The notes beneath the pieces were generated by a model. The model searched no databases. It had not been told where the DNA came from and saw only the letters and a program-made list of their open reading frames with translations. Made by a program: the position numbers and the translations under genes. From positions 1-46,810 of the forward strand of contig CANQKA010000006.1 in the NCBI GenBank assembly GCA_947624395.1: a stretch of DNA of 46,810 bases, in the 5' to 3' direction. This stretch comes from an uncultured Oscillospiraceae bacterium (GTDB lineage Bacteria > Bacillota > Clostridia > Oscillospirales > Oscillospiraceae). This document shows positions 1-6,673 of the stretch, piece after piece (positions within the stretch are counted from its first letter, which is position 1; every line of letters starts with the position of its first letter).

Positions 1-696
1 ACGCTGCTGGACCGGCCCGTGGCCGGGATATTGGTGGAGGGGTCCAAGACGGCCCTGCCCAGTCCCAACGCGGACCTGTATCAGAGCCTGCAGCGGGCCA
101 GCGTGCCCATGGTGTTCCTCCACGGGGCGTACGCGGAGCTGAGCGGCATCCCCTGCATTTCCGACGACAATTACGGCGGCGGGTATAAGCTGGCCCGCTA
201 TCTCATCGACAAGGGCCACCGCTCTATCGGCGGCATCTTCAAATCCGACGACGCCCAGGGACCCCAGCGTTATTACGGCTGCATCTCCGCCATCCGTGAC
301 CGGGGTCTTCCCATCCGTGACCGCAGCTTTTGCTGGTACGACACCACGGACAGGGCGGAGATGCTCTCCGGCGGGGACGGCGGTATGCTCCGCCGTTTTC
401 TCACCGAGCGGCTGGACGGCGTAACGGCGGTGGTCTGCTACAACGACGAGGTGGCATTTCTTCTCATACGGGAAATGCTGTCCATGGGCCGCCGGGTGCC
501 GGAGGATATGGCCGTGGTCAGCTTTGACAACAGCTACTACAGCCAGGTAGGCCCTGTGCACATCACGTCCCTCTGGCACCGGCACAGCCGCATGGGCCAG
601 GAGGCGGCGGAGGAACTCATGCGCATTTTGCAGGGCCAGCCGGGTGTTTCCCGCAGCCTGGATTGGGAGCTTATGGAACGGGCCAGCAGCCGTTGA
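1..696 (+). CDS. AraR-like GntR/LacI-type sugar repressor, C-terminal part (5' end outside window)
   Basis: The reading frame is open from base 1, so the gene begins upstream and only the effector-binding half is visible. The visible part is a periplasmic-binding-protein-like sensor domain of LacI type: a SDDNYGGGYKLARYLI stretch, then GHRSIGGIFKSDDAQG, a CYNDEVAFLL segment and a VSFDNS segment near the end. The GIFKSDD-QG pattern and the ALPSPNADLY stretch near the start are what I associate with AraR-type regulators, which join a GntR winged helix to this sensor and respond to arabinose or a related sugar. The DNA-binding part is not visible, so the GntR assignment is inferred. It ends 24 bp before the AraC-type gene and is probably co-transcribed with it. 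A GTG at 19 is in frame but is not a believable start because homology continues before it. Confidence 0.8.
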   Translation, partial: TLLDRPVAGILVEGSKTALPSPNADLYQSLQRASVPMVFLHGAYAELSGIPCISDDNYGGGYKLARYLIDKGHRSIGGIFKSDDAQGPQRYYGCISAIRDRGLPIRDRSFCWYDTTDRAEMLSGGDGGMLRRFLTERLDGVTAVVCYNDEVAFLLIREMLSMGRRVPEDMAVVSFDNSYYSQVGPVHITSLWHRHSRMGQEAAEELMRILQGQPGVSRSLDWELMERASSR

Positions 697-720
697 CGCC
701 GGAGAAGGAGGGAGGCAGGT

Positions 721-1920
721 ATGACGCTGGAAGACGCGCTCCGGGACCCGGAGCTCATTCCCCATGTGCGCCGGTGGCTTTTTGAGCAGTTGGCCGGTGG
801 CCTTATCGCCCCGGACAGGGCCGTTGCCATCGCCCGACGCATCGGCGTGGACCTGACGGCGGGCGGGTACGCGGTGGCGCTGTTCGATTTGCCCCAGCGT
901 GACCGGAACGCCGGACCGCTGGACGATACGGCCGCCAGGGTGCGGCAAACGCTGCTGGCCTATTTTTTGAAGTACTCGGAGTATATGCCTGTGCAGCTGG
1001 CCCCTGACATGGGCGCGGTGCTCATCAAGGGCGAGGTCCGGCAGATGCCGGAGCTGACGGAGCGGTGCGTGTGCCGGGTCCGGGAGGAGTTGGACCGGAG
1101 CGGCAGTGGGAACTGGCACCTGGCCGTCAGCGATCCAATAGAGGGCCTGGAGGCGCTGCCCGCGTGCTTTCAACAGGCAGCCGGACTGTGGTCCCTGCGG
1201 GTGCTGTGGCCGGACAGGCGGGTCCTGCGGCCGGGTATGGAGCGTTCTGCACAGCCGCCGGAGGACGAGGACGGCATACCGGACGTGGACCCGGCGCTGC
1301 TGGACCCACGGGACCTGTGCGCCTTTCTGGAGAGCGCCCAGCGGGAGGACGTGCCCGCCTTCGCGGAACACTATTTAACATCCCTGCGGCCGGCGGCAAG
1401 CTCCCGGACCATGCGGTCGTACGTGCTGCTAAATGCCCGGTTCGCCGCGGAGCGGTTCGTGATGGACCTGGGCATCCCGCGTCAGGCTTATATAGAACGC
1501 CTCGGTCCATGGGACAAGCTGCCTGACGAGCCGGAGCGGGCGCTGACCCAGGCGCTTCTGGCCGCTGTAGATGTGCGGAACGATACCGTCGGCGGCGTCC
1601 GTGCCGGGACGCTGGGTGCGGCGCTGGACTATGTGGACCGGCATTATACGGACCCGGACCTGACCCTGGCGGAGGCGGCGGAAGCGTCCGGCGTCACGCC
1701 CAGCTATCTGTCTGCCCTTTTTCGGAAGGAAATGGACCGCACGTTTTCCGACTATGTGACCGGCCGGCGCATGGAGCTGGCCCGACGGCTGCTGCTGACC
1801 ACGGACAAGCGTCCCGGCCAGATCGCCCGAGCGGTGGGCTATCGGGACGGCCACTACTTCAGCGCCGTCTTCAAGAAGACCCAGGGCCGCACTCCCACGG
1901 ACTTTCGTGCTGGTAAGTAA
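721..1920 (+). CDS. AraC-family transcriptional regulator
   Basis: A 399-residue protein whose last ~100 residues form a two-helix-turn-helix AraC/XylS DNA-binding domain: LGAALDYVDRHYTDPDLTL, then SGVTPSYLSALFRKEM (first HTH) and IARAVGYRDGHYFSAVFKK (second HTH), ending in the usual GRTPTDFR. The first ~290 residues resemble the middle and linker part of YesN-type response regulators, but there is no receiver domain with a phospho-Asp, so it is not an ordinary two-component output protein. The ATG at 721 follows a good SD (GGAGGGAGGCAGG). With the AraR-like gene just upstream it probably controls sugar-utilisation genes located outside the window to the left; the target is not visible. Confidence 0.85.
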   Translation: MTLEDALRDPELIPHVRRWLFEQLAGGLIAPDRAVAIARRIGVDLTAGGYAVALFDLPQRDRNAGPLDDTAARVRQTLLAYFLKYSEYMPVQLAPDMGAVLIKGEVRQMPELTERCVCRVREELDRSGSGNWHLAVSDPIEGLEALPACFQQAAGLWSLRVLWPDRRVLRPGMERSAQPPEDEDGIPDVDPALLDPRDLCAFLESAQREDVPAFAEHYLTSLRPAASSRTMRSYVLLNARFAAERFVMDLGIPRQAYIERLGPWDKLPDEPERALTQALLAAVDVRNDTVGGVRAGTLGAALDYVDRHYTDPDLTLAEAAEASGVTPSYLSALFRKEMDRTFSDYVTGRRMELARRLLLTTDKRPGQIARAVGYRDGHYFSAVFKKTQGRTPTDFRAGK

Positions 1921-1928
1921 ATAAGTAT

Positions 1929-1970
1929 AAATCATCCGCGGCAGGGAACACTTGCCTCGGGTGATTTTTT
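1929..1970 (+). terminator. rho-independent terminator of the AraC-type gene
   Basis: A 14-bp imperfect stem (aatcatccgcggca against tgcctcgggtgatt, one mismatch) with a 9-nt loop is followed by six T residues at 1965-1970. It lies 9 bp after the AraC stop codon. The next gene's GTG begins directly after the T run. Confidence 0.8.
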
Positions 1971-2606
1971 GTGGACGACGTAAAGACGGAGGACATCAGA
2001 GAGCTGGGGACCAGCGCGCCGTCGGCCATCCAGGTGCTCACCGTTATCGGCCAGATCGAGGGTCACCAGGTGTTGGCGGAGGAAAACAAGACCACGAAAT
2101 ACGAGCACGTCCTGCCCCTGCTGGCGGCGGTGGAGGAATCGCCCGACGTGAAGGGGCTTCTCATCCTCCTTAACACCGTGGGTGGGGACATCGAGGCGGG
2201 CCTTGCCATCGCGGAGCTGATCGCGGGCATGAAAAAGCCCACCGCGTCGCTGGTGCTGGGCGGCGGGCATTCCATCGGCGTGCCCCTGGCGGTGGCGGCC
2301 AAGCGCAGCTTCATTGCCCCCAGCGCCTCCATGACCATCCATCCCGTGCGCATGAACGGCACGGTCATCGGTGTAAGCCAGACATACGAATACTTCGCCC
2401 GGACCCAGGAGCGCATCGTCCGCTTCGTGACCGCCAACTCCCACATCGGCCGGGATAAGTTTCTGGGCTACATGCTCAAGACCGGAGAGCTTGCCAACGA
2501 CGTGGGCAGCATCATCGACGGGGAAGAGGCTGTGGCCTGCGGGCTGATGGACTCGCTGGGAAGTCTGGCCGACGCCCTCGCCTGGTTGCACGGACAGGCA
2601 AACTGA
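1971..2606 (+). CDS. tepA: ClpP-fold serine protease of the TepA (translocation-enhancing) type
   Basis: A 211-residue ClpP/crotonase-fold protein. Seen: the VIGQIEGHQ stretch near residue 25-33, LLILLNTVGGDIEAGLAIAE (63-82), the presumed nucleophile Ser101 in GGGHSIGVPLA, and His124 in MTIHPVRMNG; these match the TepA/YmfB family, cytosolic ClpP relatives linked in Bacillus to secretion and sporulation-related proteolysis. The frame has a stop (TGA) at 1962, so translation cannot begin earlier than that. The first possible start is GTG 1971, directly after the T run of the preceding terminator and without a clear SD. An alternative start further in would cut into conserved sequence. Function beyond the fold is inferred. 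Confidence 0.82.
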   Translation: MDDVKTEDIRELGTSAPSAIQVLTVIGQIEGHQVLAEENKTTKYEHVLPLLAAVEESPDVKGLLILLNTVGGDIEAGLAIAELIAGMKKPTASLVLGGGHSIGVPLAVAAKRSFIAPSASMTIHPVRMNGTVIGVSQTYEYFARTQERIVRFVTANSHIGRDKFLGYMLKTGELANDVGSIIDGEEAVACGLMDSLGSLADALAWLHGQAN

Positions 2607-2647
2607 AAAAAGGATGGCCCCCGGGCGCAAATTTGGCAGATTTGTGC

Positions 2648-2676
2648 TTGACAATTCCGGAAAACAATGGCATAAT
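2648..2676 (+). promoter_or_regulatory. sigma-A type promoter of tRNA-Gln
   Basis: TTGACA at 2648-2653, a 17-bp spacer and CATAAT at 2671-2676; the predicted start is about 12 bp before the tRNA. Confidence 0.8.
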
Positions 2677-2694
2677 ACACACCGTTCCGAATAT

Positions 2695-2768
2695 AGCGGG
2701 ATTGTGTAAAGGTAGCACAGCGGACTCTGACTCCGTATGTGAGGGTTCGAATCCTTCTCCCGCTGCCA
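2695..2768 (+). tRNA. tRNA-Gln (CTG anticodon)
   Basis: Full cloverleaf: acceptor AGCGGGA (2695-2701) pairs with TCCCGCT (2758-2764), discriminator G2765, encoded CCA 2766-2768. The anticodon stem GCGGA/TCCGT encloses loop CTCTGAC, giving anticodon CTG. The T arm contains GGTTCGAATCC. Confidence 0.95.
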
Positions 2769-2771
2769 GCG

Positions 2772-2804
2772 AAAACCCCTGTGACCCACGGTCACAGGGG
2801 TTTT
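2772..2804 (+). terminator. terminator of tRNA-Gln
   Basis: A perfect stem, AAAACCCCTGTGACC against GGTCACAGGGGTTTT, with a 3-nt loop, four bases after the tRNA CCA. The symmetric A and T runs mean it could stop transcription from both sides. Confidence 0.9.
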
Positions 2805-2874
2805 ATTTGGTGTCTTTAGACGTGGAAATAAACCCTTGGTTCTGCCAGGGGAAGAGAAAAAGCTTTAGCATGAG

Positions 2875-2946
2875 AAAAACCTCCTATTGCTGTATACTGG
2901 TAACGGTTTGGCGACCGCATTACCAAGAAAGCAATAGGAGGTTTTT
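2875..2946 (+). promoter_or_regulatory. IS200 left-end hairpin masking the tnpA ribosome-binding site
   Basis: A perfect 16-bp inverted repeat (2875-2890 with 2931-2946) is followed immediately by the tnpA ATG. The right arm contains the only SD, AGGAGG at 2936-2941, so the RBS is locked in the stem; an inner TGGTAA/TTACCA pair (2898-2903 with 2920-2925) extends the structure. In characterised IS200 elements such a hairpin also blocks transcription coming from outside and keeps transposase synthesis very low; the same role is inferred here. Confidence 0.85.
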
Positions 2947-3438
2947 ATGCAGATCAAGAAAAGCGACAGAGAAGAAGTAAAAAGTACAGCCCACTCAAAG
3001 TACAGATGTCAGTACCACATAGTGTTTGCCCCAAAGTACAGGAGGAAGGAAATATACGGACAACTGAAGCGGGATATAGGAGAGATCTTACGAACGCTGT
3101 GCAAACAGAAGAATGTAGAGATACTGGAAGCGGAAGCGTGCCCGGACCACATACATATGCTGGTGAGCATCCCGCCGTACTTGAGTGTAGCACAGTTCAT
3201 GGGATTTCTCAAGGGAAAGAGCAGCCTGATGATATTTGACAGGCATGCGAATCTGAAGTACAAGTACGGGTCGAGGAATTTCTGGTGCAGAGGGTACTAC
3301 GTGGACACTGTGGGACGCAATAAAAAGATCATCGCAGAATACATCCGCAACCAACTGGAAGAGGACTATGCGGCGGACCAGATGAGCATAAAGGAATATT
3401 ATGACCCGTTTACGGGTGACAAGAATAAGAAGGCATAA
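2947..3438 (+). CDS. tnpA: IS200/IS605-family transposase TnpA (Y1 HUH)
   Basis: A 163-residue single-domain HUH transposase of normal family length. Seen: the metal-binding HUH motif as HIH at residues 68-70 within CPDHIHMLVS, and the candidate catalytic Tyr132 with Gln136 in AEYIRNQLEE. The family moves as single-stranded DNA, cutting next to hairpins at both ends, usually as a dimer and linked to replication. The ATG follows directly on the RBS-masking hairpin, so translation is expected to be low. There is no frameshift or truncation, so the copy is likely competent. It is not related in function to its neighbours. Confidence 0.95.
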   Translation: MQIKKSDREEVKSTAHSKYRCQYHIVFAPKYRRKEIYGQLKRDIGEILRTLCKQKNVEILEAEACPDHIHMLVSIPPYLSVAQFMGFLKGKSSLMIFDRHANLKYKYGSRNFWCRGYYVDTVGRNKKIIAEYIRNQLEEDYAADQMSIKEYYDPFTGDKNKKA

Positions 3439-3494
3439 AAAGACAGCCGCTTGAAGCGGCTGCCCGAGATGGTAATGCGGTGTCAAACTTTCAG

Positions 3495-3564
3495 AGCCCC
3501 TTCCAGGGGCTACGTCCGTATCTGCCCCTTCTAGGGGCTACTCATGCCACCAGTTTACTGGTGG
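3495..3564 (+). repeat. IS200 right-end hairpin cluster
   Basis: Three consecutive small foldbacks: AGCCCC/GGGGCT (3495-3511), GCCCC/GGGGC (3524-3538) and CCACCAG/CTGGTGG (3547-3564). A further AGCCGC/GCGGCT hairpin sits just after tnpA at 3445-3461. One of the distal ones is probably the TnpA recognition hairpin; which one is not decided by sequence alone. Confidence 0.7.
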
Positions 3565-3602
3565 TCATGGCTGTGTCCGGAAAGCCTTGGCGCGCTGCAT
3601 TT

Positions 3603-4229
3603 TCATGCCTCTGGCAAACGTTTTGCCACTGCCTTCACAGGACACACCGCGGCGCAGTTGCCGCAGTGCAGGCAGTTGGTCTGCCGGATGGCGTATGGCG
3701 TCCCAGGTTCGATGCACCGCTGGGGGCAGTTTTTCAGACACTTGCCGCAGCCGATGCACCTGTCTGAAATGGCATATCCCTTTTTCGTGACGTTCCCCGC
3801 CCCGATAGCATAGCTCTCCCGGAAGATGGGGTTGACGCCCAGATTGAAATACTCGATCTGGCCGTCCTGTATCTCAAAGACGATGCCTGCCAGCTTCCTC
3901 GTATCGCCGGGATAGACGTTGGAAAGATAGGGCTGTTCGGCAAAGATCGTTTCGATCCATTTCTCCTGCTCATCGTCCGGCACCGGGACCGCTCTGCCGG
4001 CCAGCCGGATCATCTCTTTGTACTTCGTGTATCCCAGCACCTGCACCCGGCCGTCGGCCAGAAGTTCCCGGCAAAAATCCTTGCCTTTTGCGGTGAAAAA
4101 GAGCATCCTGTCCGGCTCATAGTGGATAGCGGAGATATTGCGTATCTGCGGCGCACCGTCTTTATCCACCGTAGCAAAGGCCAGCACGCCCACATATTCC
4201 AGCTTCTTCAAACAAGTCTGTGCGTCCAT
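3603..4229 (-). CDS. flavin split-barrel (PNPOx-like) protein fused to a 2[4Fe-4S] ferredoxin
   Basis: A 208-residue fusion. Residues 1-~140 look like an FMN-binding split barrel of the pyridoxamine-phosphate-oxidase-like superfamily (VLAFATVDKDGAPQIRNIS, then MLFFTAKGK). Residues 155-200 form a bacterial-type ferredoxin with two complete clusters: Cys158, 161, 164, 168 and Cys186, 189, 192, 196. Such proteins are expected to be cytosolic electron carriers or flavin reductases. It is the last gene of the leftward operon precursor - radical SAM - nitroreductase - this gene, 10 bp after the nitroreductase stop, with SD GAGGGAG before the ATG. A role in feeding electrons to the radical SAM enzyme or nitroreductase is inference from operon position only. 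Confidence 0.8.
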   Translation of the reverse strand: MDAQTCLKKLEYVGVLAFATVDKDGAPQIRNISAIHYEPDRMLFFTAKGKDFCRELLADGRVQVLGYTKYKEMIRLAGRAVPVPDDEQEKWIETIFAEQPYLSNVYPGDTRKLAGIVFEIQDGQIEYFNLGVNPIFRESYAIGAGNVTKKGYAISDRCIGCGKCLKNCPQRCIEPGTPYAIRQTNCLHCGNCAAVCPVKAVAKRLPEA

Positions 4230-4239
4230 TTATTCTCCC

Positions 4240-4824
4240 TCAAAATCGCAGTATACGCCCGTCTTTTCTGGGCTTTGGCGTGGGGTGCGGGTCGCCCTCT
4301 TTGGGATAGCCAAGCAGCAGCTGCATCACCGCATAATAGTCCGGGCGGATGGCCAACTTTTTCAATACCTCCTGGCCGTATGGGTCCGCGAAAGCCGTCC
4401 AGCCCTGGCCGATGTAGCAGGAACCCACTCCCAGCTCGTCCGCCATGAGCATCATATTTTCAGCCGCACAGGCGCAGTCCTCCGCCGCGAACAGAAAGTT
4501 CTTCGGCGCGAAAAAAGTGATGACCGTGGGCGCGTCATAAAAGGCGTTGATGAGGTTCGGGTCGTCCGCGATGCTGGGCTGTTCTTTGGACACATAGCGC
4601 GTGGCCGTGGCCATGCTGGGGTCAGAGTTGGCCCGCTTGATCTTTCCAAGCCGCTCATTCACCTCCCGGTCCTGGCACACCGCGAACAGCACCCCTTGCC
4701 GTCCGCCTGCGCTGGGGGCGTAAAGCCCCGCCTCCAATATCTTTTGAAGCGCGTCCTCGTCCACTTGCCGGACGTCGAACCGACGGATGGCCCGCCGATG
4801 CTTCATTAATTCCAGCAGTTCCAT
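4240..4824 (-). CDS. nitroreductase-family FMN oxidoreductase
   Basis: A 194-residue protein of the nitroreductase fold: MELLELMKHRRAIRRFD at the N-terminus (the RxSxRxF-like flavin-binding start), APSAGGRQG near 36-44, then a mid segment DELGVGSCYIGQGW and a C-terminal LLLGYPKEGD. These proteins use FMN and NAD(P)H; substrate cannot be read from sequence. Start chosen at the ATG at 4824 because a perfect AAGGAGGT lies 8 bp upstream and the family motif begins there; the longer open frame upstream is not coding. Its ATG lies one base from the radical SAM stop, so the two are tightly coupled. Co-transcription with a RiPP maturase suggests a peptide-modifying or redox-supply role, but an independent detoxification role is possible. 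Confidence 0.87.
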   Translation of the reverse strand: MELLELMKHRRAIRRFDVRQVDEDALQKILEAGLYAPSAGGRQGVLFAVCQDREVNERLGKIKRANSDPSMATATRYVSKEQPSIADDPNLINAFYDAPTVITFFAPKNFLFAAEDCACAAENMMLMADELGVGSCYIGQGWTAFADPYGQEVLKKLAIRPDYYAVMQLLLGYPKEGDPHPTPKPRKDGRILRF

Positions 4825-4825
4825 A

Positions 4826-5860
4826 TCAGGATACCTCCTTCCAGCATTGTGGGTCCGGGGCGTAGAAATCGCCGTTGGTCCCTTTCGCCACGGCGGGGCA
4901 TCCCCGGCACCAGGGCATAAGCTCGCACCTGGCGCACTTTTCAAACCTGCTGTAGTCCCGGTACTGCTCCATCTGGCACACCCACACATCTGCCAGCCGG
5001 TCCTCCAGTACGTTGCCCACCTTGCTGTCCGCCACCCGGCGGCAGGCGTACACGTCCCCGGTGGGCAGGATGGTGATGTGACAGTTGCCGCAGTTGCAGC
5101 CGCCGTAGATCATGCCCTCTTGGGCGTTTTCCGGGATGGCGAACGCGCCTGTCTCGTACTCGTAAAGGGTCCAGAGATGGTCCTTTTTGTTGAACCAGGT
5201 CTTGCACCCCCGGGCCTCGTATTCCTTGAATTTCCTGTCGCACACCGCAAGCAGGTCCCGGTATTCCTGAGCCGTCATAGAGGCGTCCAGGTCACCGCCG
5301 CTGGGGACATAGCGGGAGAAGGCGAACACGTCTGCGCCCGCCGCCACCGCCGCGTCGATGATGCCGGGGACCTCCATGCGGTTGGTCCTGGACACCGTTG
5401 TCATGATGACGGCCCGGATGCCAGCCCGCTTGATGCAGCCGATCTTCTCCAAAGTGCAGTCATAGGAACCGGGCTTGCGGAACCAGTCGTGGGTCTGGCG
5501 AAGGCCGTCCAGGGACAGCTGGTACTTTTCACAGCCCAGGGCTTTCAGCTCCCGGCACACCTGGTCGTTCAGGTGGAAGGGATTGCCCAGGATGGTAAAG
5601 GGCACGTCATGCCCGTGCAGCAGCTCCAGCAGCCGCCAGAAGTCCGGGTGGAGGATGGGGTCGCCGCCGGTGATGTAAAAGTAGGGCAGCCGGTCATAGA
5701 CGGCACAGAAGTCCAGGCAGTTATAAAACGTGTCCTCCATCTGCGCCCAGGTCATGCAGTCCAGCTGCTGATGCCCACCGCCGGAGAAGATGTAACAGTG
5801 CTTGCACCGCTGGTCGCATGCGTCCGTGACGTGCCACTGAAAAGAGAAATACGAACTCAT
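4826..5860 (-). CDS. radical SAM/SPASM peptide maturase of the ACG-repeat (ACGX) RiPP type
   Basis: A 344-residue protein. The radical SAM motif CxxxCxxC is Cys15, Cys19, Cys22 within TDACDQRCKHCY, followed by YITGGDPILHPDF (62-74), a typical SAM-binding GGDP segment. The C-terminal SPASM region has Cys255, 257, 260, 273, 309, 312, 318, 321 and 339, enough for two auxiliary [4Fe-4S] clusters. SPASM enzymes of this build modify ribosomal peptides, often by thioether or C-C crosslinks. It lies directly downstream of a precursor with repeated Ala-Cys-Gly units; protein family databases describe an ACGX-repeat peptide system with such an enzyme, and I assign it there from memory. The ATG at 5860 follows GAGGA. 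The product chemistry is unknown. Confidence 0.9.
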   Translation of the reverse strand: MSSYFSFQWHVTDACDQRCKHCYIFSGGGHQQLDCMTWAQMEDTFYNCLDFCAVYDRLPYFYITGGDPILHPDFWRLLELLHGHDVPFTILGNPFHLNDQVCRELKALGCEKYQLSLDGLRQTHDWFRKPGSYDCTLEKIGCIKRAGIRAVIMTTVSRTNRMEVPGIIDAAVAAGADVFAFSRYVPSGGDLDASMTAQEYRDLLAVCDRKFKEYEARGCKTWFNKKDHLWTLYEYETGAFAIPENAQEGMIYGGCNCGNCHITILPTGDVYACRRVADSKVGNVLEDRLADVWVCQMEQYRDYSRFEKCARCELMPWCRGCPAVAKGTNGDFYAPDPQCWKEVS

Positions 5861-5885
5861 ATCGCGTCCTCGAAATAACGTATTG

Positions 5886-5911
5886 TTCCCGGCGGGATGA
5901 CCCGCCGGGAG
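5886..5911 (-). promoter_or_regulatory. strong intercistronic hairpin between precursor and maturase genes
   Basis: A perfect 9-bp GC stem (CCCGGCGGG/CCCGCCGGG) with a 4-nt loop, extended by A-T and G-T pairs, lies in the 56-bp gap. There is no U run on the minus strand, so it is more likely a 3'-end stabiliser or partial attenuator that lets precursor mRNA exceed maturase mRNA than a full terminator. Confidence 0.7.
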
Positions 5912-5916
5912 TGGTC

Positions 5917-6141
5917 TTACTTGTCCCCTGCCCCACAGGCAGAGCCGCAAGCCGCAGGCTTCTCCGCGGGCTTGTCAGATGCTCCACAGGCTGCGGGCTT
6001 CTCTTCCGGCTTGCCGGCAGCCCCGCAGGCGGAACCGCAGGCCGCAGGTTTTTCCTCGGGCTTGTCAGCCGCGCCACAGGCAGCGCCGCAAGCCGCGGTC
6101 GCCTTGTCCTGGGTCCAGGACGCCAGATCGGAAAGTGCCAT
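5917..6141 (-). CDS. ACG-repeat RiPP precursor peptide (seven Ala-Cys-Gly units)
   Basis: A 74-residue peptide. Residues 1-16 (MALSDLASWTQDKATA) form a short leader; the rest is a repetitive core with seven cysteines at 18, 22, 35, 39, 52, 65 and 69, every one in an Ala-Cys-Gly setting. Pairs spaced by four residues (ACGAACGA, ACGSACGA) alternate with charged KPEEKPA or KPAEKPA linkers. There is no export signal or obvious double-glycine cleavage site. The ATG at 6141 follows AAGGAGGACGG; the longer open frame upstream is not supported. As first gene of the operon, next to the radical SAM/SPASM gene, it is the likely substrate. It would be missed or mis-started by automatic gene callers because of size and composition. 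Confidence 0.9.
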   Translation of the reverse strand: MALSDLASWTQDKATAACGAACGAADKPEEKPAACGSACGAAGKPEEKPAACGASDKPAEKPAACGSACGAGDK

Positions 6142-6193
6142 CGTACCGTCCTCCTTGTCAAATTCGGAAAGCTGTCCGCCTCCCGTGGTTTCC

Positions 6194-6221
6194 ATTATAG
6201 GGACATTTTCACACCCCACAA
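6194..6221 (-). promoter_or_regulatory. promoter of the RiPP operon
   Basis: On the minus strand, TATAAT at 6199-6194 with TTGTGG at 6221-6216 and a 16-bp spacer. The predicted start is about 46 bp before the precursor ATG. The -35 abuts the palindromic operator. Confidence 0.75.
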
Positions 6222-6260
6222 GTACGCACAAAAAGGTGGGGTACGCACCTTTTTGTAACT
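6221..6260. promoter_or_regulatory. palindromic operator between RiPP operon and HxlR gene
   Basis: A perfect 11-bp inverted repeat, ACAAAAAGGTG (6228-6238) and CACCTTTTTGT (6246-6256), is overlaid by two direct copies of GTACGCAC (6222-6229 and 6241-6248, 19 bp apart). It fills the space between the two divergent -35 elements. HxlR/YodB-type proteins bind palindromes of this kind as dimers, so this is the likely binding site of the adjacent regulator. Confidence 0.8.
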
Positions 6261-6262
6261 GA

Positions 6263-6291
6263 TTGACAGTGGCGGTGCAGCGCAGTAGAAT
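6263..6291 (+). promoter_or_regulatory. promoter of the HxlR-family gene
   Basis: TTGACA at 6263-6268, a 17-bp spacer, TAGAAT at 6286-6291; it begins 2 bp after the palindromic operator, consistent with autoregulation. Confidence 0.85.
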
Positions 6292-6331
6292 CCAAGTGTA
6301 ACACTCGATTTCGACTGTATGGAGGCGCGAT

Positions 6332-6673
6332 ATGAAAACAAAGGCCGAACTGCTGCCCGAATGCCCCGTAGCCACCACCGTGCAGCTCATAGGCAACAAG
6401 TGGAAGCTGCTGATAATACGAAACCTCATGGTCCGTCCCTGGCGGTTCAACGAGCTGCAGCGGGACCTGGACGGCGTGAGCCAGAAGGTACTCACCGGCA
6501 GCCTGCGGTCCATGGAGGCGGATGGGCTGGTCAAGCGCACCGTGTTTCCCGAGGTGCCGCCGCGGGTGGAATATTCGCTGACCGACTTGGGCCGGAGCCT
6601 TCAGCCCATTCTGGACGCCATGCGGGCCTGGGGCGAGGAATACCGCGCCGCCAAGATAGAGAAAACCCTGTGA
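6332..6673 (+). CDS. HxlR-family winged-helix regulator
   Basis: A 113-residue HxlR/MarR-like regulator of usual length: CPVATTVQLIGNKWKLLIIRNL, then RFNELQRDLDGVSQKVLTGSLRSME (recognition region), a DGLVKRTVFPEVPPRVEYSLTDLG wing and a C-terminal dimer helix. Cys11 is in the N-terminal position used for thiol/quinone/aldehyde sensing by YodB and HypR relatives, so redox sensing is plausible but not shown. The SD GGAGG lies before ATG 6332. It is divergent from the RiPP operon with one palindrome between them, the usual layout for a local regulator that controls its neighbour and itself. Confidence 0.9.
   Translation: MKTKAELLPECPVATTVQLIGNKWKLLIIRNLMVRPWRFNELQRDLDGVSQKVLTGSLRSMEADGLVKRTVFPEVPPRVEYSLTDLGRSLQPILDAMRAWGEEYRAAKIEKTL

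Larger units (their letters stand above)
2812..3575 (+). mobile_element. solitary IS200-type insertion sequence (IS200/IS605 family, no tnpB)
   Basis: The element consists of a left end with a subterminal foldback hairpin (CCCTTGG/CCAGGGG, 2833-2851), a long RBS-masking hairpin (2875-2946), the tnpA gene, and a right end rich in short hairpins (3445-3564). No tnpB follows. The outer boundaries are approximate: these elements lack terminal inverted repeats and target duplications, so exact ends need comparison with an empty site. It lies between the tRNA-Gln terminator and the 3' end of the RiPP operon; the right end is only about 30 bp from the last stop codon of that operon. The element appears intact. 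Confidence 0.85.

Noticed and set aside
2633-2980. A 115-codon open frame on the + strand
   Set aside because: It runs through the tRNA-Gln gene, its terminator and the IS200 left end; no SD.
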